From contig CBFHVA010000016.1 in NCBI GenBank assembly GCA_965659415.1, forward strand, positions 1 to 61,732: a stretch of 61,732 bases of DNA, read 5' to 3'. Of this stretch, positions 25,867 to 34,826 are shown in pieces; position 1 is the stretch's first letter; each line of letters begins with the position of its first letter. The position numbers and the translations under genes were made by a program. This DNA is from Phaeocystidibacter sp965659415 (lineage in GTDB: Bacteria; Bacteroidota; Bacteroidia; Flavobacteriales; Schleiferiaceae). A model generated the notes under the pieces. The model made no database searches and was not told the DNA's origin. It worked only from the letters and a program-made list of their open reading frames with translations.

Positions 25867-27306
25867 TTAATTCCCTTCAGGTGCCGCAGTTTTTCTACTC
25901 ACTCTTTCCGTCAATCGATTCAATACAGGCGGTGTGAAAAGAGTAGTGAGAATCACAACCAAGATGACAATGGCAAAGAGGCTGTCGTTCAGCACTCCGG
26001 TAGCTTTACCTATGGATGCAAAAATGATCCCTACTTCTCCTCTGGGAACCAGGCCAATTCCAACCATCCAGCTATTGTAACTGCGACGGGTAAAGAACCC
26101 GGCAATAAGCTTACCCACAATGGCCACTACCGTGATAGCAAGACCAACCAACACAATATTCCAATCCAAGAATGCTGTAACATCCACTTGGAAACCCATC
26201 ATCACAAAGAAAATAGGAGCGAAGATTTCTTCGATGGGTCCCACTAAATCTTCAATGTCTTGATGTTCTAGACGTACGTTATCGAAGTACTTTTCATTGA
26301 TTACCATTCCAGCGGCAAAGGCACCGACAATGGTCGCAAGCCCAATGGCATCAGCTGCCCAGGCTAAAACCATGAGCAATGCGATTGGAAAGAAAAGAAA
26401 GGTGTTATGGCCGGCAATTATAGAGAAGCGCTCTATGGATTTCTTAATCAGATACCGCTCAAACAAGTAAATCAACCCGAGGAAGCCAACGGCTTTTCCT
26501 AAAATCAATAAGAGTTCACTCCATTGGAAAACTCCAGAGGTTACGAGACCTGTAACCACGGCAAGCAAAATCAGTCCGAGTATATCGTCAAGAACCGCTA
26601 CTCCGAGAATGAGTTTGGATTCTTTGAGGTGCAGAGCATTTCCATCTTTCAATACACGAGCGGTTATGCCAATGGATGTTGCGCCCAAGGTGGCACCAAC
26701 AAAAATGGCCGTGTTATTCGATTCTTCAGGAAGTAGTAGCAATGTTGTCAAATAGCCGAGAATAAAGGGGGCGATGACTCCAATTAAAGCGACTACAAGA
26801 GCTGGCCTCCCCATACGCAGCATCTCTGTCGTTTTGGTTTCCAGTCCAACCATAAACAGGAGCAAGATTACGCCCATAGACGAAAAGAGGAGTGCATATC
26901 GAGCGTGTAGGGTAATCACGCTATGATCGCGAGTCATCAGCACATCGCCTAGTTTCTCTTCAATGTCCGGACGAAGTTCCAACTCGGGGAGATGTGTGGA
27001 AACCGTATGTTCCCAACTGTCTTGAGGTCCTTGAGCCTCCATAATGTGCTCGATTTCAGGTAAGTGACGTATGGCAATTGTGACCGGGTCGTTGAGTTGG
27101 TAAAGGATGGTACCCACGACTACTCCCAATATCAGTTCTCCGAGTACTGGCGGTTGGTTGAGTTTTTTGGCTAGAAAACCTCCTGTAGCCGCTCCGATGA
27201 GCAAGAAAAATATGGCTAAAAATTCGTTCGCGTAGGGGTCGCCAGAAGAGGCACTAAGAAAGGCAGGGGAAAAGAAGAGTAAGACGGCGAGAAGAAGCTT
27301 GTTCAT
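25867..27306 (-). CDS. CPA2-type cation:proton antiporter
   Basis: A 479-residue polytopic protein of the Kef/NapA-like CPA2 family. Residues about 25-80 (FLAIFFLLIGAATGGFLAKKL, PPVLGELILGVVVG) hold the family start; GATLGATSIGITARVL and VLDDILGLILLAVV carry the paired-helix signature with the acidic ion-site residues; GLVPRGEVGIIFA ends the core. A signal-like segment precedes the first helix, and about 70 residues between helices are periplasmic-looking. There is no RCK/TrkA-N domain, so it is not a KefB/C-type regulated channel. It likely exchanges Na+ or K+ for protons at the inner membrane. Confidence 0.88.
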   Translation of the reverse strand: MNKLLLAVLLFFSPAFLSASSGDPYANEFLAIFFLLIGAATGGFLAKKLNQPPVLGELILGVVVGTILYQLNDPVTIAIRHLPEIEHIMEAQGPQDSWEHTVSTHLPELELRPDIEEKLGDVLMTRDHSVITLHARYALLFSSMGVILLLFMVGLETKTTEMLRMGRPALVVALIGVIAPFILGYLTTLLLLPEESNNTAIFVGATLGATSIGITARVLKDGNALHLKESKLILGVAVLDDILGLILLAVVTGLVTSGVFQWSELLLILGKAVGFLGLIYLFERYLIKKSIERFSIIAGHNTFLFFPIALLMVLAWAADAIGLATIVGAFAAGMVINEKYFDNVRLEHQDIEDLVGPIEEIFAPIFFVMMGFQVDVTAFLDWNIVLVGLAITVVAIVGKLIAGFFTRRSYNSWMVGIGLVPRGEVGIIFASIGKATGVLNDSLFAIVILVVILTTLFTPPVLNRLTERVSRKTAAPEGN

Positions 27307-27371
27307 TTCGTTCCTGGTTAATCACCGTAAGATAGAACCTTCATTGTAACCAAAATATGAATAATATCAGC

Positions 27372-27403
27372 AAAAAAAATCCCGTCCACTAGTGGACGGG
27401 ATT
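27372..27403 (-). terminator. Rho-independent terminator of trxA
   Basis: AATCCCGTCCACT and AGTGGACGGGATT form a perfect 13-bp stem, followed on the minus strand by eight T. It lies between the trxA stop and the antiporter start, so the two minus-strand genes are transcribed separately. Confidence 0.92.
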
Positions 27404-27425
27404 CTCTATTCATTCAAAAAGAATG

Positions 27426-27746
27426 CTATACCATGGCAGCGTCAATCTTACCTGCCAAAACATGCTTCGGGGCTACGCCTACCTGCTTGTCAACAATCTC
27501 TCCTCCTTTGAACACCAAAAGGGTAGGGATGTTGCGAATGCCATATTCCATCGCGATGCTCTGATGCTCATCAACGTTGAGTTTTCCAATAACTGCTTTT
27601 CCGTCGTATTCTCCAGAAAGCTCTTCAACTACTGGACCTACCATACGACAAGGACCACACCATTCAGCCCAAAAATCAACCAATACTGGTTTGTCTGAAT
27701 CGAGTACCGTAGTCTTGAAGTTATCAGCAGTGAGTTCTAGTGCCAT
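27426..27746 (-). CDS. trxA: Thioredoxin
   Basis: A 106-residue cytosolic thioredoxin with the active site WAEWCGPCRMV (C30, C33), the buried Asp in VLVDFWAEW and the cis-proline in RNIPTLLVF. It reduces protein disulfides using thioredoxin reductase, which is not in the window. It is monocistronic: a strong terminator follows, and about 150 bp precede it. Confidence 0.95.
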   Translation of the reverse strand: MALELTADNFKTTVLDSDKPVLVDFWAEWCGPCRMVGPVVEELSGEYDGKAVIGKLNVDEHQSIAMEYGIRNIPTLLVFKGGEIVDKQVGVAPKHVLAGKIDAAMV

Positions 27747-27898
27747 TTGTTCTTTTTCTTATATTGAGTTTCAGTAAATTCTGCTGCGCAAGGTACATTT
27801 TTCTGCTTTCCTGCTCAGCACAAAGAATGACGAAAGTACGTCGTTTGCCTTACGCGTGAAAAGAGCGTCAATCAATAATTGCAATACCGATATTTAGC

Positions 27899-28603
27899 CT
27901 ACTTATGATGCAAGAGTTCATGAAGGATTCCAGATGCATCTGTCGCTTGATTCTGTTGAAGCCATTGCTCATATACCTTGGCGCCACTGCGGGCGCTGCG
28001 CAAAGCCCATCTCAACCGAATCAGGTGCTTTTCATCTTCTGAGAGATATTGAAGCGTAGCCTTATCTTCCATCTGCCAACGCAGGGCGCTGAAAACCATT
28101 CCTACTGAGACACTTAAGTTGTAGCTCTCCACAAAACCATACATGGGGATTTGTAGATAACTGTCCGCATACTTGGCCGCATCTTCAGAAACACCCTTGA
28201 ATTCGTTACCAAAAACCACAGCGACAGGTTGATGAATGGGAAGTTCTTTGTGGGTGATGCCCTCTTCGTGTGGAGAAGTTATAGCGATGTGATAACCTCG
28301 GGACTTCAGGTCGCTCAGCGTGGTGCATAGGGAGGTTGACTTACGTACATCGAGCCATTTATCCGACTGCTTCGATATTTCGGCGTTAAGCTTCACCTTC
28401 CAGTTCTGTTCAACCATATAGACTTCATGAAAACCCAATGCATCCAATGTGCGGAGTACCGCAGAGGCATTCTGCTCTTTTGCGGTGTCTTCAAGTACAG
28501 CTATAGCTGATCTCGACCTTTTTTTCAGCACAGATTCGAAACGCTCCTTTCTTTGCTCCGTCAGAAATTGAAGCATAAAATTGGCGTGGTCTTCAACATT
28601 CAT
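27899..28603 (-). CDS. trmH: TrmH-type (SpoU) tRNA/rRNA ribose 2'-O-methyltransferase
   Basis: A 234-residue SPOUT methyltransferase. Motif 1 is QNASAVLRTLDALG, motif 2 is AVVFGNEFKGVSEDA, and motif 3 is IPMYGFVESYNLSVSVGM, together the AdoMet-binding trefoil knot. The C-terminal basic helical extension (HLIRLRWALRSARSG) is TrmH-like, which supports methylation of G18 in tRNA, but an rRNA target cannot be ruled out. I chose the ATG at 28603 (MNVEDHANF); a start five codons upstream is weaker. Confidence 0.85.
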   Translation of the reverse strand: MNVEDHANFMLQFLTEQRKERFESVLKKRSRSAIAVLEDTAKEQNASAVLRTLDALGFHEVYMVEQNWKVKLNAEISKQSDKWLDVRKSTSLCTTLSDLKSRGYHIAITSPHEEGITHKELPIHQPVAVVFGNEFKGVSEDAAKYADSYLQIPMYGFVESYNLSVSVGMVFSALRWQMEDKATLQYLSEDEKHLIRLRWALRSARSGAKVYEQWLQQNQATDASGILHELLHHK

Positions 28604-28626
28604 GCTGCAAAGTAACAACTACAGAT

Positions 28627-29802
28627 TTACCGAAGGAGCGTCACTTCTGATGTTCGATCTACAATGGTGCGATCGCCGAAGAGCTCATATGTAAAGCGGA
28701 TTCTCGCCACATATGTGCCTTGGGCAACGGACTGATCAGGCATCCAAGTGGCGTTAACATCAAAAGTCTCAAATACCCTGTTTCCAATCCGATCATAAAC
28801 CTCAACACGGTATTCGATGATGTCACAGTCGAACTTTGGTGCCCATTCATCATTGGTTCCATCGCTATTCGGCGTAAAAGCGGTGGGTATGTAAACCGCA
28901 CAACGTGTGCAATTGACTTCTTCTACAACCACTTGATCTACCCTAAAACATATCCCATCTTGATAGCCGTAAGTGTAGGTGCCTGGTTCAGCAACCACCC
29001 TTTCAGGATTGGTTGATCCATCGTCCCAAGTTCCAAAAAGCCCATCCGGTACCGAAAGCGTAAGCTCGCCATCTGGACAAATCTCCGCAGTCGAGGGAAG
29101 AACAGGTTCATCAATAGGCTCAACCACTAAATTGTCAATTAAGTAATATCCCAATTCAGGAGTAGGAGCCCCGTTGAGCCCGACAGCCGTTACTTCATCG
29201 TCTAGGCGAAAGGTGCCTAAAGCTACATAGCGTTCATAGCCTACAGCCACAAAGTTCAAACAAACCTGCGTCCATTGGTCCGTTCGAGTAATAGGTTCCT
29301 CAGGATGCAAGGCTGAGTCGGAAGAGTAGTAAAATTGCGGATCAGTAAGTCCGGTGAAATCGTTGGCGTTTTCGAAGAACAGGACATCCGGACCGTTGAT
29401 TCCTGCATTGATGTTGGAGTTCTGTACAACCACTGGATGTACCCAATACGAAACGCGATAACGCTGCCCGGCTTGTAGAGGCTGAACCAATCGACCTAAA
29501 GCATATTCACGATTATATATCACATTGAATTGTCCGTAGCCGCTTAAACCAATATATCCGTCACCTTCCTGAGGGGCAACGTTGTTATTGTAATTCGGAC
29601 CTCCAGGATCTGAACAAGGACCATAGTGCTCTACTACAGAATGGGGTTCATTCCAAGGTGGAGCAATCTCGAAAAGCGTCGTACCGGGTGAAGGACAGTC
29701 CACAGGCTCAAAGCCACCATTGATTACCATGTTCTGGGCCGATACCTGAGCGCTTATGGCCAATAAGGTAAATGAACATGATATGAAGTACTTGATACAC
29801 AT
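28627..29802 (-). CDS. Gliding-type surface protein with T9SS type B C-terminal domain
   Basis: A 391-residue secreted protein: signal peptide (CSFTLLAISAQVSA), then an N-terminal domain beginning NMVINGGFEPVDCPSPG with jelly-roll/carbohydrate-binding-like spacing, a short PKD-like linker (STAEICPDGELTLSVPDG ... GTYTYGYQDGICF), and the CHU-type C-terminus CAVYIPTAFTPNSDGTNDEW ... VYDRIGNRVFET ... GTYVARIRFTYE. That end is the type B sorting domain of type IX secretion. It is a tandem paralog of 29811-31007. Role: likely surface adhesion or binding (inference). Confidence 0.9.
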   Translation of the reverse strand: MCIKYFISCSFTLLAISAQVSAQNMVINGGFEPVDCPSPGTTLFEIAPPWNEPHSVVEHYGPCSDPGGPNYNNNVAPQEGDGYIGLSGYGQFNVIYNREYALGRLVQPLQAGQRYRVSYWVHPVVVQNSNINAGINGPDVLFFENANDFTGLTDPQFYYSSDSALHPEEPITRTDQWTQVCLNFVAVGYERYVALGTFRLDDEVTAVGLNGAPTPELGYYLIDNLVVEPIDEPVLPSTAEICPDGELTLSVPDGLFGTWDDGSTNPERVVAEPGTYTYGYQDGICFRVDQVVVEEVNCTRCAVYIPTAFTPNSDGTNDEWAPKFDCDIIEYRVEVYDRIGNRVFETFDVNATWMPDQSVAQGTYVARIRFTYELFGDRTIVDRTSEVTLLR

Positions 29803-29810
29803 TGCTCTTT

Positions 29811-31007
29811 TTATTTCATCACGACTAAAGAAACGCGTTCGTCGATAAACTCTCTTTTACCGCGTAGTTCATACGTAAGTTGAACACGTGCCACATAGGC
29901 TCCTGCTTGCACAGATTCATCTGGATTCCAAGATTCTTGAATATCCAAGGTACGAAACACTAAGTTCCCAAAGCGATCGTATACCTCAACGCGGTAATCA
30001 ATGGCATCGCATTGTAAAACGGGTTTCCAGGTATCGTTCGTACCGTCGGCGTTCGGTGTGAATGCGGTGGGTAAATAAACGTAACATTCTTCGCAATTGT
30101 ACATTGAAACCTCAATGAAGTCCGTGCGCTCGCAGACCCCATCTTGATGCGTGAAACTGTACATCCCAGGCTCTGTAATGGCCCGAGCAGAGTCCGTTGA
30201 TCCATCTTCCCATTCGCCCTGAACCGAACGATTCAGTGTCAAGGTCAATTCTTCATTGGGGCAAATGCTCGCCGTGGTTGGAATCACATTTGGTCGACTT
30301 TCATGTAGAATGAGTACCACATCATCGATGAGATAATAGGCCCATTTCCATACCGTTGTATTAGGGTCGTCAGTAAGATTGAATTGTGCCTTAGGGGTAT
30401 TCCCGTTGGTTCTGAAATTTCCAAGAATGAGATTTTCTTCTGTGCCTGCAGCTGTGTAAATCATACACACCTGGGTCCATTCGTTCCGATTTATGATTAT
30501 ATCAGTCCCATATATGGCTCGGTTAGACACCAGCACGTGTTCATTGTTGAAGGGAAGATTCTCTTTGGATGAAACAAAGAGGGCTCCGGGGCCTTGAGTG
30601 GCGTAAATCAAATTCGGACTTTGATACAGCGGTTTTACCCAATAGGAGAGTTGGTAGGTTTTTCCCGATACCAAACTTGAGTTTAGATGGCCGATGGGAT
30701 ATCCACGTGATTCGTGTGGATCATCAGTGGATGCCGGCCATCCGTGTAAAGGAATGCCAATGGCTCCTTGTCCACTTCGCGGCGACTGACTACTGGACTG
30801 TGTTCTTCTGGAGCATTCACCAAAGTACTGAACGATTCCATCCTGCCAATACCCTGCTTGGCCTAGCGTATCCCATGGGGAACATATTTCTTGAAGTCGC
30901 CAGGCTGGTAATACACAATCATCGGGCTCAAAGCCACCGTTTTCTATCAAGTTCTGTGCGTGCAAGGAACTCGAGCTAACAAAGAGGAGTAGTAGGAGTC
31001 CTTTCAT
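29811..31007 (-). CDS. Gliding-type surface protein, paralog of 28627-29802
   Basis: A 398-residue protein with the same architecture: signal peptide (MKGLLLLLFVSSSSLHA), N-terminal domain NLIENGGFEPDDCVLPAW, linker TTASICPNEELTLTLN ... GMYSFTHQDGVCER, and CHU C-terminus CYVYLPTAFTPNADGTNDTW ... VYDRFGNLVFRT. I start it at the ATG at 31007; a TTG three codons upstream is open. The 8-bp gap to the next gene and the shared domain order show a tandem duplication followed by divergence. The C-terminal half is more alike than the N-terminal ligand-binding-like half. Confidence 0.9.
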   Translation of the reverse strand: MKGLLLLLFVSSSSLHAQNLIENGGFEPDDCVLPAWRLQEICSPWDTLGQAGYWQDGIVQYFGECSRRTQSSSQSPRSGQGAIGIPLHGWPASTDDPHESRGYPIGHLNSSLVSGKTYQLSYWVKPLYQSPNLIYATQGPGALFVSSKENLPFNNEHVLVSNRAIYGTDIIINRNEWTQVCMIYTAAGTEENLILGNFRTNGNTPKAQFNLTDDPNTTVWKWAYYLIDDVVLILHESRPNVIPTTASICPNEELTLTLNRSVQGEWEDGSTDSARAITEPGMYSFTHQDGVCERTDFIEVSMYNCEECYVYLPTAFTPNADGTNDTWKPVLQCDAIDYRVEVYDRFGNLVFRTLDIQESWNPDESVQAGAYVARVQLTYELRGKREFIDERVSLVVMK

Positions 31008-31129
31008 TCTTAACAAGGACGGTTTGGTTTGCTCGTCACATTACCCTGTTCGTGAGAATTACGTAAAAGATACGCGATATCAGACAGATGATTGAGTGAG
31101 TGCTGGGCCTTGTCGAGTAAAGTAATGGC

Positions 31130-32284
31130 TTAGTCGTACAGCAAATAAGCTTCGCGCATGATTTTGAAGTCGAGTAAACCAGGTTCCCATGAAGCTCTGA
31201 TTTCTTCTTCTGATTTACCTTCTCTAATCTGTTGGGCTAAATCAGGTGTACCCGCCAATAGAGTGAAGTAATTGGTAAAAAAGTCCTCCTTTTCCGGCGC
31301 CATTCGGAAGGCTTCAATCAACCAGAATAAATACAATTGCTGATGCTCGGGAAGAAAACTCTCTCCAAAGGAGGTAAGATCAACGCCTAAACATTCTTCA
31401 TTCTTAAACTTCGGATTAGGTGCCTGCGGAACGGATTGCGGCGTAAATGAATGACCCAGCTCCGGAAACCAAGGAGCTCCAATTTGCTGAAAGGGTTTAT
31501 TAGTTCCTCTGCCTACACTCACCGGAGTTCCTTCAAATAAACACAATGATGGATAGAGTAGAATAGAAGCCTGATTCGGCAAATTAGGTGAAGGCGCCAC
31601 AGGAAGCTCATACGGTGTGGCATGGGTGTAATCTTCGCAAGGGATCACGGTTAGGTCGAGCTCATTTGCAGCATCGATCCATGCTTCACCAACTACCATT
31701 TGGGCGTATTCACCCACAGTCATGCCATGGGAAATAGGTATAGGGTGCAAACCCACAAATGAAGCGTGCTGGGGCTCTAGTACAGGTCCGTCGATTAAGC
31801 TACCATTCGGATTCGGACGGTCGAGGACCATCATTTTAACGCCATTTTCAGCGCACGCCTCCATTACATAGGTCATGGTTGATATGTAGGTGTAAAAACG
31901 CACGCCTACATCTTGAATGTCGAATACCACCACGTCCACATCATTCACCTCATAAGGCAAAGGCTTCTTGTGATTTCCATAGAGGCTCACGATGGGTAAA
32001 CCCGTTTTTGTGTCGTGTGAATCTTCCACGTGCTCACCGGCCGCAGCCGCTCCGCGAAAACCGTGCTCGGGAGCAAATACGCGTTTTATGCTGATGTTCT
32101 GATCTACCAAGAAATCCACAAGATGTACTTCGCCAACCATGGAAGTTTGATTGGCAACTACTGCTACCGTTTTACCTTCAAGTAGGTACAAGTATTGATT
32201 GGGATGATCCGCAGCGGGCGATGGAGTTTGTGCCCGAAACAAGATGGAAGAGAATAGGAGCAAAAGCAGAAGAGGGAGGCGCAT
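31130..32284 (-). CDS. namZ: Exo-beta-N-acetylmuramidase NamZ-like (DUF1343)
   Basis: A 384-residue protein starting at MRLPLLLLLLFSS, which gives a signal peptide; the open frame upstream is antisense to the permease gene. Family signatures are VAVVANQTSMVG, FAPEHGFRGAAAAGEHVEDS, LPIVSLYGNHKKP, FDIQDVGVRFYTYISTM and LDRPNPNG, followed by the C-terminal SVGRGTNKPFQQIGAPW region. The family releases terminal N-acetylmuramic acid from peptidoglycan fragments in cell-wall recycling or feeding. It is likely periplasmic. It is divergent from the permease, with only 31 bp between starts. Confidence 0.9.
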   Translation of the reverse strand: MRLPLLLLLLFSSILFRAQTPSPAADHPNQYLYLLEGKTVAVVANQTSMVGEVHLVDFLVDQNISIKRVFAPEHGFRGAAAAGEHVEDSHDTKTGLPIVSLYGNHKKPLPYEVNDVDVVVFDIQDVGVRFYTYISTMTYVMEACAENGVKMMVLDRPNPNGSLIDGPVLEPQHASFVGLHPIPISHGMTVGEYAQMVVGEAWIDAANELDLTVIPCEDYTHATPYELPVAPSPNLPNQASILLYPSLCLFEGTPVSVGRGTNKPFQQIGAPWFPELGHSFTPQSVPQAPNPKFKNEECLGVDLTSFGESFLPEHQQLYLFWLIEAFRMAPEKEDFFTNYFTLLAGTPDLAQQIREGKSEEEIRASWEPGLLDFKIMREAYLLYD

Positions 32285-32315
32285 TTGTATATCTTTAGGC
32301 ACGAAAAATTTTTCG

Positions 32316-33548
32316 ATGCGTTGGGAATGGTTCATAGCTAAAAGATTGGTGCGCTCCGAAGGGGCCAAAGACTCCATTACCGGACCGGTCATTTCAATAT
32401 CCATAACGGCCATTGCGCTGGGTATGGTATTGATGATTGTGGCCGTTGCAACGGGCATCGGACTACAAGAGCGAATCAAAGATAAGATTATTGGCTTCTC
32501 CGGACATATTCAGATTCAACCTTACGATGCCAATATTTCATACGAAGATCAACGCATCAACACCAACATTGAATTTTATCCCGATGTGCAGAAATTGGAT
32601 GGCTTTACACACATTCAGCGAACTGCGAGTAAGGCGGGAATTCTCACCTCCGAAACGGATTTTGAAGGTGTAGCCCTAAAGGGTGTTGGACCCGAATATC
32701 GCTGGGAGTTTTTTGAAGATGCACTTGAGGAAGGTGTGATTCCATCCTACCGTGATGGAGAGGAAAGCGACGGAGTGTTGATTTCGAGAACAACGGCTAA
32801 CCGACTCCAGCTCAATCTTGATGATGAAGTGGTGGTTTATTTTATCCGCGAAGCGCCTAAGCCTCCGCTCACCAGATATTTATATGTAGATGGCATCTAT
32901 AACACCGGATTGGAAGATTTTGACCGACTTTACGTGTTGTGCGATTTGGATTTGATCAGAGGATTGAACGATTGGGAAGAAGATGAAACGGGCCGATTTG
33001 AAGTGTTTATTGACGACTTCAATGAAATCACTCCACAAACGGATAAGCTCAGAGAATCGTTGCCTTTTCATCTTACCGCCACTTCGGTGGAATCCGAGAA
33101 TCAGCATTTATTCAAGTGGTTGGAGTTATTCGATGTGAACATACTCCTGATCATTGGAATTATGCTGGTAGTGGCCACGATAAACATGATTGGCGCTTTG
33201 TTGATTCTGATTCTAGATCGAACGAGAATGATTGGCATTCTGAAATCCATTGGTGGTGCCGACACGAAGATTCGAAGAATTTTCCTCTACCAAAGCGGTT
33301 ATTTGATTTTGAGAGGGCTTTTTTGGGGCAATTTGATAGGGATTGGATTATGTCTACTGCAACATTACTTTGGCTTGGTAAAGCTCGACCCAAATACCTA
33401 CTACGTATCTGAAGCTCCGGTACTTCTTGATCCGTTATTGATTTTGCTCTTGAACGTCGGAACAATGGTCATTTGCTTGGCAGCCATGTTGGTACCGAGT
33501 TATATGATTATGCGTATACGTCCGGCAAAAGCCCTGCGTTTTGATTAG
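32316..33548 (+). CDS. FtsX/LolC-like ABC transporter permease
   Basis: A 410-residue inner-membrane protein: one membrane helix near the N-terminus (ISISITAIALGMVLMIVAVATG), a large periplasmic MacB-PCD-type domain (about 60-270), then three helices with the FtsX domain (ILLIIGIMLVVATINMIGALLILILDRTRMIGILKSIGG). This is the topology of LolC/LolE and related permeases that move lipoproteins or lipids, but no ATPase gene adjoins it, so the partner and substrate are unknown. I chose the ATG at 32316 (MRWEWFIAKRLV). DUF58 follows 11 bp downstream. Confidence 0.85.
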   Translation: MRWEWFIAKRLVRSEGAKDSITGPVISISITAIALGMVLMIVAVATGIGLQERIKDKIIGFSGHIQIQPYDANISYEDQRINTNIEFYPDVQKLDGFTHIQRTASKAGILTSETDFEGVALKGVGPEYRWEFFEDALEEGVIPSYRDGEESDGVLISRTTANRLQLNLDDEVVVYFIREAPKPPLTRYLYVDGIYNTGLEDFDRLYVLCDLDLIRGLNDWEEDETGRFEVFIDDFNEITPQTDKLRESLPFHLTATSVESENQHLFKWLELFDVNILLIIGIMLVVATINMIGALLILILDRTRMIGILKSIGGADTKIRRIFLYQSGYLILRGLFWGNLIGIGLCLLQHYFGLVKLDPNTYYVSEAPVLLDPLLILLLNVGTMVICLAAMLVPSYMIMRIRPAKALRFD

Positions 33549-33559
33549 ATTGTCGAAGG

Positions 33560-34495
33560 ATGGCTGATAGTAAAATAGATCTTCACGGTATTCGCGATTT
33601 TGAGCGACTCGACTTCCTAGCCAGGCAAGTGGTGGAAGGGTTTATTACGGGTATGCATCAAAGTCCGTATCACGGATTTTCGGTAGAATTTGCCGAGCAT
33701 CGGCTCTATAATGCTGGGGAATCAACCCGCCATATTGATTGGAAGCTCTATGCCCGAACCGATAAGATGTTCGTAAAACGGTATGAAGAGGAAACCAACC
33801 TACGTGCCCAAATTGTACTCGACACCTCAGGTTCCATGTTGTTTCCGAACCCGAAAGGTGTTGGATTTGATCAACCCAATAAATTGGCCTTTTCGATTTA
33901 CGGCGCGGCGGCATTAATGAACTTGTTGCGCAGGCAACGAGATGCCGTAGGTCTTTCTACCATCAATGAAAGCTTGGAGATACATACCGAAGCCAAAACC
34001 AATCGTGCTCACCATCATAGATTGCTTACTGAACTGAGTAGTTTACTCCAAAACACCGAGCAGCGAAAAACCACTCACCTTGCACTTCAACTCCACTTGC
34101 TAGCAGAGCGCTTACACCGACGATCGTTGGTGATTATTTTTAGTGACTTCCTAGAACGAGCCCAGACTGAAGGGGAGGAGCTGTTTGAAGCATTACAGCA
34201 CTTTAGGTACAACAAGCACGAGCTCATTCTCTTCCATGTTGAAGATGGAAAATTGGAGCGCGACTTCGATTTTGAAAATCGTCCGCATCGTTTTGTGGAC
34301 TTGGAAACCCAGGAAGAGGTGAAACTTCATCCCGAGGAAGTGAAGGCTCATTATCGAGAGGTGAGAAACGCCACGATAAAAGAAATTGAAATGAAATGTG
34401 GTCAGTTTAAGATGGACTGGGTTGAGGCGAATATCCGCGATGGGTACAATCAGGTATTACTTCCTTACTTATTGAAGCGCAGAAAGTTGTATTGA
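33560..34495 (+). CDS. DUF58 domain protein
   Basis: A 311-residue protein with the DUF58 hallmark RHIDWKLYARTDKMFVKRYEEE and a VWA-like MIDAS region (QIVLDTSGSMLF: DxSGS). It continues with a SLVIIFSDFLERA strand-loop and LILFHVEDGKLERDF. Family members usually sit beside MoxR ATPases and Bat proteins of unclear function in stress or chaperone-type systems. Here only the permease gene adjoins it, so that context is missing. No signal peptide or membrane segment is seen, so it is probably cytosolic. Confidence 0.88.
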   Translation: MADSKIDLHGIRDFERLDFLARQVVEGFITGMHQSPYHGFSVEFAEHRLYNAGESTRHIDWKLYARTDKMFVKRYEEETNLRAQIVLDTSGSMLFPNPKGVGFDQPNKLAFSIYGAAALMNLLRRQRDAVGLSTINESLEIHTEAKTNRAHHHRLLTELSSLLQNTEQRKTTHLALQLHLLAERLHRRSLVIIFSDFLERAQTEGEELFEALQHFRYNKHELILFHVEDGKLERDFDFENRPHRFVDLETQEEVKLHPEEVKAHYREVRNATIKEIEMKCGQFKMDWVEANIRDGYNQVLLPYLLKRRKLY

Positions 34496-34556
34496 GCGTT
34501 GGAAACCCGCATCAGTGCTGCCTCTTAAAAAAGATATTTTTTCTTTCTAAACCACT

Positions 34557-34585
34557 TGACACGAAAGGAAACCGTTGTATATTTG
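34557..34585 (+). promoter_or_regulatory. Promoter of tRNA-Asp (TTG-N19-TATATTTG)
   Basis: TTG (in CACTTGACACG) and TATATTTG are separated by 19 bp, the Bacteroidota -33/-7 consensus for the primary sigma factor. It lies about 35-40 bp upstream of the tRNA start. Confidence 0.8.
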
Positions 34586-34622
34586 CCACCGCGTTACAGC
34601 AATGGGGCGCAAACAACTATCA

Positions 34623-34696
34623 GGTGTGGTAGTTCAGTTGGTTAGAATATCGGCCTGTCACGCCGGGGGTCGCGGGTTCGAGTCCCGTCCACACCG
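34623..34696 (+). tRNA. tRNA-Asp (GTC)
   Basis: A 74-nt cloverleaf: acceptor GGTGTGG pairs with CCACACC; the D arm is AGTTCAGTTGGTTAGAA; the anticodon GTC is at 34657-34659 in a CTGTCAC loop; the T arm is GCGGGTTCGAGTCCCGT; the discriminator is G. The CCA end is not encoded. A promoter of perfect consensus precedes it, and a terminator follows. Confidence 0.95.
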
Positions 34697-34697
34697 C

Positions 34698-34729
34698 AAA
34701 AGGGAAATCAGAAATGGTTTCCCTTTTTT
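34698..34729 (+). terminator. Rho-independent terminator after tRNA-Asp
   Basis: AAAAGGGAAA and TTTCCCTTTT form a 10-bp stem around a 10-nt loop, running into six T. Confidence 0.85.
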
Positions 34730-34777
34730 GTTTCTAATGCTCAGGAGTAGGTGAATTACTCCCAATATAAGGGAATA

Positions 34778-34801
34778 TATTTTCAGAAATTATTGAAAAT
34801 A
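34778..34801. promoter_or_regulatory. Palindromic operator-like site 1 for the GbsR-type regulator
   Basis: TATTTTCA-N8-TGAAAATA is a perfect 8-bp inverted repeat. It overlaps the -33 TTG (34793-34795) of the regulator's own promoter. The same core, TTTCArAAATTATTGAAAAT, recurs at 35344-35363 before the next gene, so a shared site bound by the regulator is likely (inference). Confidence 0.6.
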
Positions 34802-34822
34802 AAATAATTAGTTGTATATTTG
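34793..34822 (+). promoter_or_regulatory. Promoter of the GbsR-type gene (TTG-N19-TATATTTG)
   Basis: TTG at 34793-34795 and TATATTTG at 34815-34822 are spaced by 19 bp. The -7 box ends only 4 nt before the ATG at 34827, so transcription would begin at or within a base or two of the start codon (leaderless mRNA). Confidence 0.75.
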
Positions 34823-34826
34823 AGTC

